From Bolinopsis microptera (Eukaryota > Ctenophora > Tentaculata > Lobata > Bolinopsidae): DNA of 64,000 nt. The notes under the pieces are model-generated. The model ran no database searches. It worked only from the letters and a program-made list of their open reading frames with translations, and was not told the DNA's origin. Of this stretch, positions 25,272-36,890 are shown one piece after another; position 1 is the stretch's first letter; every line of letters starts with the position of its first letter. The stretch lies in the NCBI RefSeq assembly GCF_026151205.1, contig NC_087077.1, positions 6,782,483 through 6,846,482 on the forward strand. Reading direction: 5' to 3'. Made by a program: the position numbers and the translations under genes.

Positions 25272-25390
25272 GTATAAATAAAATAGAGGAGGATCTCAAT
25301 TTAAAGTTGTCTCCTAGTCTACATGACCGGAAATCGTATGCAAAGAGGCCCGCGTGTAAAAGTCAAAGCACCATCGATACACTTGATCAG
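25272..25390 (+). CDS. Orphan internal exon candidate (39 codons)
   Basis: An acceptor ATTTCAG precedes 25272 and a donor CAG|GTAGTA follows 25390. Between them one frame is fully open and protein-like (IEEDLNLKLSPSLHDRKSYA and onward), with phase 1 in and phase 0 out. The phase does not fit the last SCHIP1-like exons. The IGF2BP-like start has a canonical N-terminus of its own, so this exon belongs to no gene recognised here. It could be chance. Confidence 0.3.
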
Positions 25391-25459
25391 GTAGTAATTC
25401 TAAGTTCTCTCTGACTCCGTACACGCATTTTCCCGCCTACTCATAGGTCTGTTCCTGCC

Positions 25460-25560
25460 CACGTGACAAGTCACGCGCGCAGTTGGGCGCGCTATGATTG
25501 GAAGCTTTGTGATCGATAGTCGGTGCGTTGTCTACACTCAGGTCGCCATTCCGTCGTGTC
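25460..25560 (+). promoter_or_regulatory. Candidate promoter of the IGF2BP-like gene
   Basis: About 700 bp before the start codon, a GC-richer patch holds CACGTGAC at 25460, GC-rich GCGCGCAGTTGGGCGCGC sequence near 25475-25492 and an inverted CCAAT box (GATTGG) at 25496-25501. No TATA box is evident. Such clusters mark many metazoan promoters. Confidence 0.4.
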
Positions 25561-26217
25561 TTGTGTTAATTGGCCAAACTCCTTGAGTGGAGCCTACCGT
25601 TAGGAAATGTAAATTCTTTCATCTCTGGATTCAGTTATTTGGTTCTCGATTATTTGCAGAACCTTTTCGATTTCTCGTATCCACTATGCAGATGTCAGAC
25701 TACAGGCACACAAATTGACCGATTTCTTCTCTGGTTTCGTTGCAAGTTCTTCTTTATGTCATTATTATTAATCTAATAATCTAATCGACCGGTTATTGGT
25801 TAAACGAGGAAATTTCGCACTTCATCCCAACAGTTTATTTCTAAAGGATTTTACAGTAAAATGATTTGTGTGATTCGAGTTCAGAGTTACGTCGAAAGCT
25901 CTCGACTTTTGATGTTCTATGTTGCCATTTTTATCTTCCTTCCCGGTGTCGACTCTGGAGGTTTAATTGTATCAGCAGTGTAGCTTCGAGTTCCCCGCTT
26001 CAGTTAACATCTACATTTTTATTAAACAGATGCATAGCTAAACCATGATATGTTTTGTTACCTGTTACCGCAACCCAGAATAAGATTAGATTTACGAAAA
26101 GGGCGGAGCTTCTGGCTGTTTAGTTAGTCATGAATGGATTGAGTATAATCCATTTTAATATTATTAATCTCACTACTCTTTAGTTATATATCAAAGCCGC
26201 CGGATTCAGTTTTAAAG

Positions 26218-29200
26218 ATGACACAGTTATATATTGGAAACTTACCCGATGATTGCTCAGAAGATTTTTTAAGAAACCGATTTGAAAACCATGGAAAGAT
26301 AAAAGAGGTTTGTAATTATCTTATCTTATCTTATGAGGATTCGTTGCGACGCAACAAGGCCATCGAATGAGTCGACCACCTTTGTTATTTTACTTCGGCA
26401 TTACCTGCATTACAATGTAAACCAGCACTTTCAAGGAAGAGCTTTACAAGAAGCCGAAGGATCGTTCCTAAGGCCAGCAACGGTTAAGGCAATATGCCAC
26501 ACTTTCTTCGCCCGAGGCTTCGCTGTGTTGATCAAGCACAGCTCCTCATTTAACCCTCACACCAGATTTCTCGAGCATTCGGCTGAGTGAACCGTGGGGC
26601 TACATAGACCACTCGGGACCCTTAGCAGAGCGTCAACGACGCTCACCCCACGACTAGGCAGGCAGTGGGATTCGAACTGGCAATCTTACGATTACAAATC
26701 CGATGATCAACCAACTACGCTACCTGGCGATGATGATCACTGAACGATAATGACTCATGTTTTAATCCATTCTGGAAACAGCAATGTTTCGACAAAAACA
26801 GAGTGATGTGAATGTATTAATAAAATTTACATTCTGTATTACAATTATACCAGTGGCGTTACAATTTGAATGGTTCTCCTTATCTTGCACTTGTTGCTTC
26901 ATGAAGTTGCCACTTTATCTCTTCAGATATTACTGAAAGGGAAGTTTGCATTTTTGGAATACCATGATCCCAGATCTGCTGAGTCAGCGATCAAACACGA
27001 GAAGGGTTTGTTTACTTAGTTGTTGGGGCTGTAACATTCTTCTACTAATGTTGATTGATGATACTAATAAGAGTTTTTTTACTATTTAATCCTCTTGTGT
27101 GTTTCCGTTATTTAGACTGGTTGTTTTTCGTTCAACGAAATGATGACGTAACTAATTAGGAGGTAGGACATTTTCAAAAAAATGTTAACTATAAAGTTGC
27201 ATAAACTAACACCACAATTTCTAGAATAAGGCCCGAATTTCAGCTGTTCATTTTTCAGAGTTGCTTGACAGTTCCAACAACCTGCTTCTTGATGTAGAAC
27301 TGGCGAACAAACAAGTGAAGCCAATGAAGGGGCCGGTCACGCTGCACATACTGAACTTATCTAGCAGCGTTAATTGGGAGGTAGGATCTTAAATTCTTAC
27401 TACTTTAATAGTTAATTTCACTGGTTTGGTCTTTGCTATATCTCGAAAAGATACTCGCCTTTTCTGACAAAGAACTTTGGTAACACTGGTGGCATAATGA
27501 ATCATTTTATCAGTATGAACGTAAATTGCACCCTTGCTCATGCTGCATGTTTTCTTGGTTAATATGAAATTTTATGCCTTCAGCATTGTAAGCTTGTATC
27601 AGTAACATAGATCTTAAATGAGCTCATCTTGCTCAAAGCGGGAACACAAGATTAGAATAAACTTTGTTCTTAAATGCGCTAACCTTGCATCTAAGCGCAT
27701 TTGATCACTTACATTAGTTGATATTAATCATATATCGTGAAGTTTGGTTTTGTCAAAAATTATGCGAAACAACCTGCATAGGTAATATGTGTATTATCCA
27801 GATCAATTTCTGAATGTTTTTAAACGAGCAGTTGAGACGCTGTCATTTACGTATCATACAATGGCCATAATGTGGACGTTTCCCCTTACTAAAAATATTA
27901 ATCACAAGAGCATGATTGTGTTTTTAAAGAAGCTTAAATTGCAAAAAACACGCAAATCATATTCTCAGTATTTCGTGGCTTGATGTAATGCTTAATATTT
28001 TCAAAGCTAAATCGACTTTATGTAACCAGATTTTAATTTACACTCGAATTCACGGTTATCAGTAATCGGTATTGATGTTTAAATTCTACTGATAAGAAGG
28101 TAATTGTGAGTGATAATAAATCGACACTTACTTCAAGATTTTTTGTTTTATGTTGTAATTTCTACTGCGACCAGACATTTGTTTTTTACTACCGTTAGCT
28201 TATTAGCTTATTGAATATCGAATAATATTGCTGTTCTGTACCTATAAAAGGCAACTATCTGGTAAGGATGTCGTCCAAAGTTGTCTTTCAAAGCGCAAAA
28301 AAATTCGATTGATCGTTTAAAAATATTTATTTCTGAACCAACTTTCACATTTAACTCCCTTGACCACAATTGATAAAATAAAACAATTATCAATTAATTG
28401 ATTAATTTCCACTTGACGCACATGTCTCGAAATTAAAGTTCGCTTTTAAATGACATTGACATAATGAAGCTCTCCATTTTATGAATAATCATAGGGAATC
28501 TCTCGGCTTACCTGACTGCCAAAAAAGCTCACGTCCATTGCATAGTAGACGTAGCAATTTGCTGTCGAATTTTATCACGGTAAACTATTAGTATCGTCTG
28601 TCATAAGAATCTCTTATTCGGCTGAAAGTAGTCCCCTGGACCTGACGACTAACTACACATACTTCACATACATAATACCCATCACTTACTGATTTTCCTG
28701 ACAAGAGTTTCTGTAATGACGGTAATTTTTGAGAGAAGTCGCCTCAGCTCCGTCACACTGCATAAGCTCATAAACAGCAGCTAATAATACTAATAATTGC
28801 TCTCATTAGTCATTACCACCGTATGTTGAAACCACAAGTTCTTAAGTAAAGTGGTTAAATGCACGATACAGCTCTCATCTCCCCACATTAAAACCACTCT
28901 TGGCAGTGTTCCCGACCCTCCTAATCCGAGCACTCTCCTTATCCCTGTACCATTTCGCCATGCCCTTGTTGATCATTTTGTTTTACCAAGCTTCTAGAGC
29001 CCGCACTGCCTCAGTGGAACTAGTCTCCACTCACTCCCACCAACCTACAGCCTCGCTTAGCATGCTTCTATCAAACTTGACCATAAGTCGCACCAAATGT
29101 TACAAGTCACGTGACCTTGCCCTGCCCTCTCAGAAACTAAAGATTATGCTGGGGAGTGTTGGTAATCTACAGAAGGCGGAGTTGATGGATGACGGAGACG

Positions 29201-32200
29201 ATAGTAAGTGGAAGAGAGGAATCGTGACGTATGATTTGAAGGAGGACGCTCAGAATGCCATAGAACGCTTCCACGAGACTCCTTTTGAAGTAAGTGGAAG
29301 AGGTTATTTTTGTGAAACCAACTCTGTCTAACTTTACATAATTACGATTTCATATTTGTAGAAACAAAGTAAATTACATTTTACCCTCGTTAAACTATAA
29401 TTGACTATACTTTTCGTCATGTTAAATAACTTTATTTAAGAAATAGCGACTAATTTAACCTGGTCTCCTGTCCCAGAACACTCGGTTACAGATAATCTGT
29501 CCTGAACCCGGGCCAAATTCCCCCCTCAAGCAAGACAAATCCCGATCAAGGTTTGTCACATTTAGTTTTGCTCAACATGGTTCACCCTCACTCTCGTATG
29601 TTCCAATTCACTTCCATTTTAACTCTCATCTGATGTCATATTTCTCATTTTATCTCACCGGGGGGTACCAATGGCATAAATGGCATAATGGAGAATTGGC
29701 CAATAAAAATTTCCATTTATGCCATAAAACGTATGCCATTTATGCCATTTTTGATATAATACATTTCTATTTTCTTTATTTGTCACATGAATCTTTAACG
29801 ATCATTCCAAGCGTTATAAAGCATGAAACATGTCTCTTATTCAAGTACTAATAATAATTTGCGAATTTAAAGTCAAATATGAAGACCTAAATTCATGGCA
29901 TAAATGGAGAATTGGCCAATAAAAATTTCCATTTATGCCATAAAACGTATGCCATTTATGCCATTTTATGCCATTGGTACCCCCCATCTCACCTTATTTC
30001 AAGCTAAATGCTTGTTAAAACAGATCACTCCCAGCCCAACTCATTAATTTATCATACATATCATTCACTCAACTCAGGAAGAAATCTGAGCTCCATAAAC
30101 AGACACAACCGCCAATAGAAAGGTACGCCTACTACAGAAACACGGCACACGCGCACTCAATACATCATATTTTATATTACATAATACCTGGAGCAATTTT
30201 TCTTTTTTGCACTGGCAAACAAACCTAACCATTTTTGATGTTTATAGTGTAACCGTTTCGACAATTATCCGAGAAACCTTAAATATAAACAAGTCGATCC
30301 TTAAAAGTTGCTTCTTAGCGATGGTTGTGTTTCTTTCCAATGCGACATCTCAACAATTCACATATTTTAATAACCCAAATCTCACGACTCTCCTCCTCCT
30401 ACAGGAAGGTGTCATGTGACGGGAGGAAGAAGGTCGACGAGACGAAGAGAGTGGACGATGGCACGTTCCCTGTGAGACTCGTCGTACCGAGCAATATGAT
30501 AGGAGCTATCATTGGAAAGGAGGGCAAGACAATCAGGAAGATTACTGATACAACCGGGGCAAGGTCAGTTATTTTCCCAAACCTAGTGGTCACGTGGCTT
30601 AATATTTTTATTAGGGAATGACTTAACTGCCAATATGTTAAATTTTGTCAGCCTCGATCACATAACATTAAACATTAACACTTTATCTCTCTGCAGAGTG
30701 GACATACACCGAAAGGACAATGCTCACAGTTTAAAGAAGGAGATCACAGTATTCGGGAGTGCGGAGGTGTGCAACCAAGCTATCGCCATGATTCTCCAGA
30801 TCATGCAAGACGAACGGGCTACCCTCAGCAAGGTCAGCACAATTTACCAGTTTCGGGATCGATTATTTTTCCAGTTGTAGGAGAATATATACGCGGTTTT
30901 TGAACAGGGTGGATCAGGACTCAGGAGAGAATGGAACCGATTCGTTCATAGACAGCAAGGCTGGAGATGGCACTGCTCCCAAATTTTCTTAACCAGTTAA
31001 CAATATTGAAAATCCCAGTACGCTTTTATAAGATATCTGTCGTTAGGGGAATATGAACGGTACGATATAATAAACAAATTCGAGAAATCTAGCCAACAAA
31101 CAACGATACAGTACAACAAACTGATAACAATTTAAACGAGCCACTTCAACTTAAGGTTAGAATAACTTAGAAAACTTGTGGGAATGAATTGGCAGGTTTT
31201 GAATAACAGAATAAGTGTCACATGTTTTGAAAATTTAGCTCTCAATATTCCTACTGTGCTAATGGTATGAGTAAAAATATTTACTTCACAGAGAATAAGG
31301 TAGTACTAGTTGGAAAGTTAACATCCATTAACCTCTTGAAAATATAGAAAATATTTAACAAATATCAGAAGAAGATGAATGGTAGTTACCTCTATTAAAT
31401 TTGACACACTTAGGACGTAAGGACTGGTAAGAGTAGTTAATCCCTTTCTCACAAGTAATCACACTACTGCGAAGCAGCAAGTACTGAGGATCACACTCTA
31501 CTGTAATAGCAGTTCCGTATGTGATAGGAAATGTGGCGTTAGTTGACAGGTGGTTTTCAAACATCATCCCCGTGCAGTGATCTAGAGATTAGAGCTTTAT
31601 AATTATATTAATATCTTCTTGAAATCTTATTGTATTGTACTTTCAATTCAGGTTTTTGGGCGGTTTTAAAGTTTTTTAAATATATCATAAATCAAGATAA
31701 TCATACCTATGGTGCAAGTTGGGCGTTGACCGAATATAAAATAAGTGCCTCGGATACAAGTGATCTTATTATCCCCGGCGAGAGTGTGACCAGGCTTGCA
31801 GTTCACTTCCACCACTGTTCCTACTGCCACGGAAAAGGTGCTGGTTGTTATCATATCTGATACAACTGTTGGTAGTTCTGTACACGTGTCTGGGGGAGAT
31901 TGGGTCAATACTTCTCAACTTTCTTGTGATTGCTCACCTTCAACACTTTATTTTTAAACTCGATCAATTATGATGTTCCTGACCAAGCCTCAACCTACAT
32001 TGTTTAAATTTAAAGTAACCATATTATTGTCTTAAATTTGATCCTTCGAACAGCTGTTGAGCAATGAAACGCAAACATAATCTTAGCAAAATGAATATAT
32101 TTCTTTTATCTTCAGCATTTAATCAGTCACATAATCTGAGAATATCAATGGTTAGGTTGAAAATGTCAGAAATTCTCATCAAAAATGTAGTAAAGTCTCA

Positions 32201-35200
32201 AAAAATTAATTAATTAATTTAGCATCTCGTCAAAATGGAATAGCTTAAAATCGGAACAAAATTAATGGCATATACTATAATAATGTGGAGTCTGCAGTAG
32301 TTCATTAAATCAAAAAGACGCAATTCTAAAATTGATAGACTGCATATATAAACGAAAAATGGACGATTTAAAAATAAAATTCGGGACACCATGAAAAATT
32401 AGCTTCCAGAAACGGAATTCACATTGTTCAGGCCAAACGGATAAAGTGTCTTCAATTTGTTAATATAAAACTGTTCTGACATATTATTGTAAAACATAAA
32501 AGAATGTAAATAGTAAATACCCACCGAGGGCACATCCAGGAGTTTCGCTATACTCCCAGATCTTATCCTTGATGCAAGTGATAACTGTGCTCCCTGACAG
32601 ACTATATCCCGGGATACAGTCCACTTCCACACTAGTTCTAAACTAGCTCTAAACTGCCAACAGCAATTCGAACAATTCACTGATAAGATAGCAATTGATG
32701 ACGAAAAGATATCTATAGAAAGGTTTTTTCTGAACTGACAAGCTAATTGGTTTATAGTTTTTATTGAACTGATGACTATTATTGGAGTGAATGGTCACTG
32801 AACTGTCTCGAAGTTCAGTTATAATACCAGAGCGCGATCAATTAATCTTGCTAACGGAAAGGTTACAGTTTATAATAATATAATACCTTCGCTTTTGAGG
32901 GCTACGCGTGATAATTCCCGACAGCTTGCTGGAGGGAATTTGCGGCCCGAAGAAGCGAAAAAATAACACGGTCTGGGTCAATATTTCGGTGCTGCGAATC
33001 GCGGTGGTGTACGTCTCTGGCACAGTATTAGTAGCACGAAAATGCTGTAGGTCACGAGCATACACCTGCACGTGCACTGTTACGTAAACATGCACGTGCA
33101 TTCTGTTTTCTTTTTTGTTCCGATTACCAAGATAATAGAACTGTAAAGGTGTGCACGGATAAGCTATCTAACCTGGTTATTTTCTTTAAAGTTATGGATA
33201 AGCGGGCCGAATTCCTTCCGGCTCGGCTTAATTATTACTACATAATATGGCCGGAGCCAGTACCACGTGATCGGATGATCACCTAATAAACTTTTCTGAC
33301 GAGAACAACAAATTGATATAATAACATCTATAAACGAAAGGGCACCCAAAGAGGCTCAGCAAATTGCTGGCCTATTTACGCTTTCTAAGACTCCTCCGGG
33401 GGGGGGGGGGGGGCCAATGACTACTTTTGGGGACTTGGGGAATTACGTCAACGATTTTACCCCGAGTCCCCATGATTTTTAGTCCCCATTAGTCCCCAAA
33501 AGTCTCCATTAGTCCCTATTTAGATGATTTTTAGTCCCCATTAGTCCCCAAAAGTCTCCATTAGTCCCCATTTAGATTTATCCTACTCTTATCTTGGACA
33601 AAACATCTCGATCGTATCGTTATTAAACTAACTTGAAAAACATAAATAACTGTCAAAAATTCTGGGGACTTATGGGGACAAATGGTGAATTACGTCAACG
33701 AGTTGACCTCTAGTCCCCATGATTTTTAGTCCCCATTAGTCCCCAAAAGTCTCCATTGGTAGTCATTGGCCCCCCCCCCCCCCACTCCTCCGTTCAATAT
33801 GTTTTTATAGTAAATAAACTCTTCCATTCTAGTAGTAGTTGATCCCTCGCTAAGTTCACCAAGTTGGTTAAATCGTCCTCATTTTTTAAACAAATTGATA
33901 TAAGTTTTTAAAATCAGTCATTTCAACTGACAGAAACAATGTCAATACTACACGAAATTATATAGAACCATTTAGATCCGACGTTTAAAGCGAGTTCACA
34001 ATGACTGATTGTGATATTTGCAATGTGAGAAAGGGTGTGCTTTGAAATATTATTATGATTATTTAAATTTCTCACGACGCGATTGTATCCTCTAAGTGAT
34101 AAGTCTGATAAGTTGTTAGAGGATTGGATATGCTATAAACCAAAACGTTGGTGCACTGGCTTGTGGGTCACCTTGCAGAAAAGCAAGCATAAGTTTATAG
34201 TCAAAATATATCTGTCCATGCCATTGCTCTCTGCCCAGATCAATACTCTTTTTGCGATAGACATTAGACACCGAGGGCAGCAGATCGTACGAATGTTCAT
34301 GAGCGTCTTTCAAGTCTGAGTCCAAGTATTCACATAAACGTGGTGAACTTTCAGGGTAGGGAAAATAATTGGCCCACAAAACGTACCCTCCTAAAATAGA
34401 CAAAGACTAAATATCCATATTATGCTATACTCCTTTGGGGTATTTTGCGAGGCCAGCTATTTTTAGAAGATTAAATCTTCAGCTAAGTTAATGACTTGGT
34501 AAAAGCAGCGACTGAGATTGGTGGGCGGTGGGTCACAAATACAGAATACAGACCTTCTCTTACCACGGAGTAAGGATCTTACTTCGCTCGGGGCAGGATT
34601 TATTGTTTTCTATGGTCAAAATGGAATCAAGCCATAATAAAGGGCGCTCCGATAAGATTCAGACAAAACATAGCATATACGTATACTTAACACCTAACAA
34701 TTATTCATATATTGAAATAGCCAAAATCTTCAGTAGCTTAGAGGTCTTACGACCAAGAGCTGTGTATTTGGAGCAACCAGGAAAACTGAGTGTGATACTA
34801 TTACTTAGTCTAGCTACTTATACCTTGTATAAAATGTATATTATATAACTCGTTTGATTGAATTGTTATTCTCAGCCGCTCAGGAGGCATATATTTTGGT
34901 CCCCAAGGAGAACCTCTAGCAAGCTTATGTTCAATATTAGTTAAGTTGTAATGGCTTAATCTTACAGAATTCACTCCTTGACGATGAATATGATTACAAT
35001 AAGTATCTGCATCATGTATAATATGTGGTATGTGGTGTCTCCCCTGAATATTTTTCCTGGTTCTAGTTTTTGTATTGACCACAACATTAGTGATTAGTGG
35101 GGATGCGACCTAAATGTGTGTTGGTACAAGATGATAAACATAATCAATAATCATGTGCTCATCTAGAAAGAGGTATTCCCAAGCTTTTGACACGTACGTG

Positions 35201-36695
35201 TGTGACCAGCACCAATTATACTAATCACAGGGATACGAATATTGCATATATCCGGATTCCAGGGTATAGTTATATTCAAATTCACGCAGGAAAGTAAAGT
35301 TTAGGTCTAGAGACCACAAATAAATTTATACATATTATATGATCACAATGGTGCAAAATTGGAAAAATATGATTCAGTGCTATCTGAGTTTTTAACTCAA
35401 ATTATTTGCTTTATTTAACACCCGTTCCAACTTCAGCCCCAGATGTTGTCATACAAATCGGCGGTATTAGAGTTGTTGGTCCACCACAACCTTCTTATCA
35501 AGATGTTTGGAGACCGGTACAACGGCCTTATGCAACTCATGGAACGAACTATGACTGAGTTAGTGAATTTTTAATTGAAATAGATAGGTTTAATTATTTC
35601 ATGAAATAAAAATCTATCTATATCTGGATTAACTGTCGACTGAGTAGTTACAATCGTTATAAAGATGACCAAGAAATTTAATATTATTTGATAACATTTC
35701 AAACAATATTCTTGATGTCGTCTCACTAAGTCTTCGACACTAAGTTTTCTCCCCATCTTGACCAGCCCTAAATTTCAGGATAACGATAACCCAGTCGGAC
35801 GAACTAGGTAAGAAATCCTCTACAGATCGTCACGTGAATATCATGGGTACACCGGAGAACTGCTGCGCTGCACAGCTTGAGATAAGCGCTATGAACAAGG
35901 ATGCGTTTGAGGTTGACATGGCAAGGATCTACCAGGTACAGTGTTCATTTAATTTTGTATTTTTATTATGTTTTATATTTTTATTACGATGATTCTAGAA
36001 TCTAGATTTGTTCACTGGCGGTTATTAATTTAAGTTTAGGTAGTCAAATTTTAAATATGTCTGATCAATTTGGTATGAAATAGAAAGTTATGTTACATTT
36101 TGTAAAACACACTTTGAAAACAAAATTAATTTTATTGATTATATAATTCCTTTGGCAGTTCCATTCTTATGACCTCATTTCGGTTCGTAATTTCATAGTT
36201 ACATCGTACTTTTTTTCCTAGAGAAAAATTAATCTCAATGATGCATTTTAAAATAGAAAATAATTGCTTTTATTAAGACACAGCTGTTTCTAATGCTACT
36301 CGGAATAAAATAGCTTCTTAATAAATATGGTTACTAATTCTGAAGAATTTATAATAATCCAAACATTCTGCAGGCTTATTGTTAGTCAACCCGTCAATCA
36401 CGGTCTACAAATTATTTTCTCTTGAACGTATTTTTATTTTATGTACATGTACTTCAAATTTCATTACAAATGGTATCATTTTGTAACATTAAATTTAACA
36501 TCCCTATTTGGACTTTTTTCAGTTTTTCAGCTTGTTTGAACATAATATCTCACTTTCAATTTTTTATCATCTCCAAAAACATTCCATCTCACATTTCAGA
36601 TCGCACCACCCACTAACACACATGTGACCGACTGTCCACCGCTCATTACATCTTCACATTCCACAACCGAAATCTCTTCATCACACCGACCAACG
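26218..36695 (+). CDS. IGF2BP: IGF2BP/Imp-like mRNA-binding protein, N-terminal part (RRM1-RRM2-KH1-KH2)
   Basis: Exons: 26218-26307, 26927-27005, 27259-27380, 29134-29289, 29477-29550, 30078-30122, 30405-30563, 30697-30832, then 35779-35807 (a 29-nt micro-exon), 35826-35935 and 36600-36695. The start is MTQLYIGNLPDDCSEDFL, the family's canonical opening. RRM1 has RNP2 LYIGNL (4-9) and RNP1-like KGKFAFLEY (34-42). RRM2 starts at VTLHILNL (83-90). KH1 carries the intact GKEG loop (226-229). The 35.8 kb exons encode the end of KH2 (ENCCAAQLEISAMNKDAFEV), matching vertebrate KH2. The first half of KH2, expected between 30832 and 35779, was not found, so the two exon blocks do not join in the model. 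The family binds mRNAs in the cytoplasm and controls their transport, stability and translation. The 36600 exon encodes a Ser/Thr/Pro linker and ends in phase 0. Confidence 0.8.
26444..26728 (-). mobile_element. tRNA-derived SINE, copy 2
   Basis: Reverse-strand copy of the element at 37-309, in the first intron of the IGF2BP-like gene and antisense to it. The A-box-like TAGCGTAGTTGG and B-box-like AGTTCGAATCCC are conserved, the latter closer to consensus than in copy 1. The copies share most positions with scattered substitutions and small indels, so neither insertion is very recent. Confidence 0.85.
29660..29985. mobile_element. hAT-like MITE, 326 bp
   Basis: TIR GGGGGGTACCAATGGCATAA at the left and its complement at the right, with a perfect 8-bp duplication ATCTCACC at 29652-29659 and 29986-29993. 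A ~75-bp segment with ATGGCATAAATGG and TTATGCCATAAAACG motifs occurs twice, near 29690 and 29898. It has no ORF. It sits in an intron of the IGF2BP-like gene between the exons ending 29550 and starting 30078. Confidence 0.92.
30909..30991 (+). other. Possible alternative 3' exon of the IGF2BP-like gene
   Basis: After an acceptor-like AACAG, a frame is open and protein-like (DSGENGTDSFIDSKAGDGTA) and ends in TAA near 30989-30991. AATAAA lies near 31069. The phase does not fit the exon ending at 30832, so this is a weak candidate for an exon or a decayed one. Confidence 0.2.
31390..35756 (-). CDS. Sushi/CCP-domain secreted or membrane protein, partial, antisense inside the IGF2BP-like gene
   Basis: Exons read leftward: 35634-35756 (ATG 35754-35756), 34824-35043, 34172-34315, 32525-32642, 31707-31889, 31390-31581. 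The first exon has a hydrophobic signal/anchor (IILNFLVIFITIVTT). The next two encode ~120 residues of a domain I do not recognise (SPWGPKYMPPERLRI; LGREQWHGQIYFDYK). The last three encode CCP modules: VEVDCIPGYSLSGSTVITC; a full module with DTC, VEVNC, ITC and PTC cysteines; and DHC, VECD, VITC, PKC. The CCP exons join in phase 1 (shared GAC codons), typical of shuffled extracellular modules. The exon at 32525-32642 begins with an uncertain acceptor, so one exon holding its first cysteine is probably missing, and the 3' end is not seen. CCP proteins act in complement-like recognition or adhesion; the function here is unknown. Confidence 0.6.
33398..33783. mobile_element. hAT-like MITE with G-run termini, 386 bp
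   Basis: The ends are a long G run followed by CCAATGACTAC and the matching complement ending in a C run. A perfect 8-bp duplication ACTCCTCC lies at 33390-33397 and 33784-33791. Inside, AGTCCCCATTAGTCCCCAAA-type units repeat several times. It has no ORF. It lies within an intron of the antisense sushi gene and within the long gap in the IGF2BP-like gene. Confidence 0.92.
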
Positions 36696-36890
36696 GTATG
36701 TAGTTTGTCTTAAATCGTTTGTAAAACCGCAAGGAATATATCATCAATGCTTCATGGAGCAGTCCGTTTCGGCATCGCTATTGTCTGATGATACTCCCTT
36801 CTGATCTAAAACTTAAACTGTTTGCTAAAGTGACCGCTGAGAACGTCTAAAGTTCTGGATTGTTCTAGGAAGTTCCCAAATTGATCTTCT

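Noticed and set aside
35424-35558. Pro-rich open frame on the + strand (IQIGGIRVVGPPQPSYQDVW)
   Set aside because: Looks protein-like but lacks a start, an acceptor in phase and any family match; may be a fragment of a lost gene.
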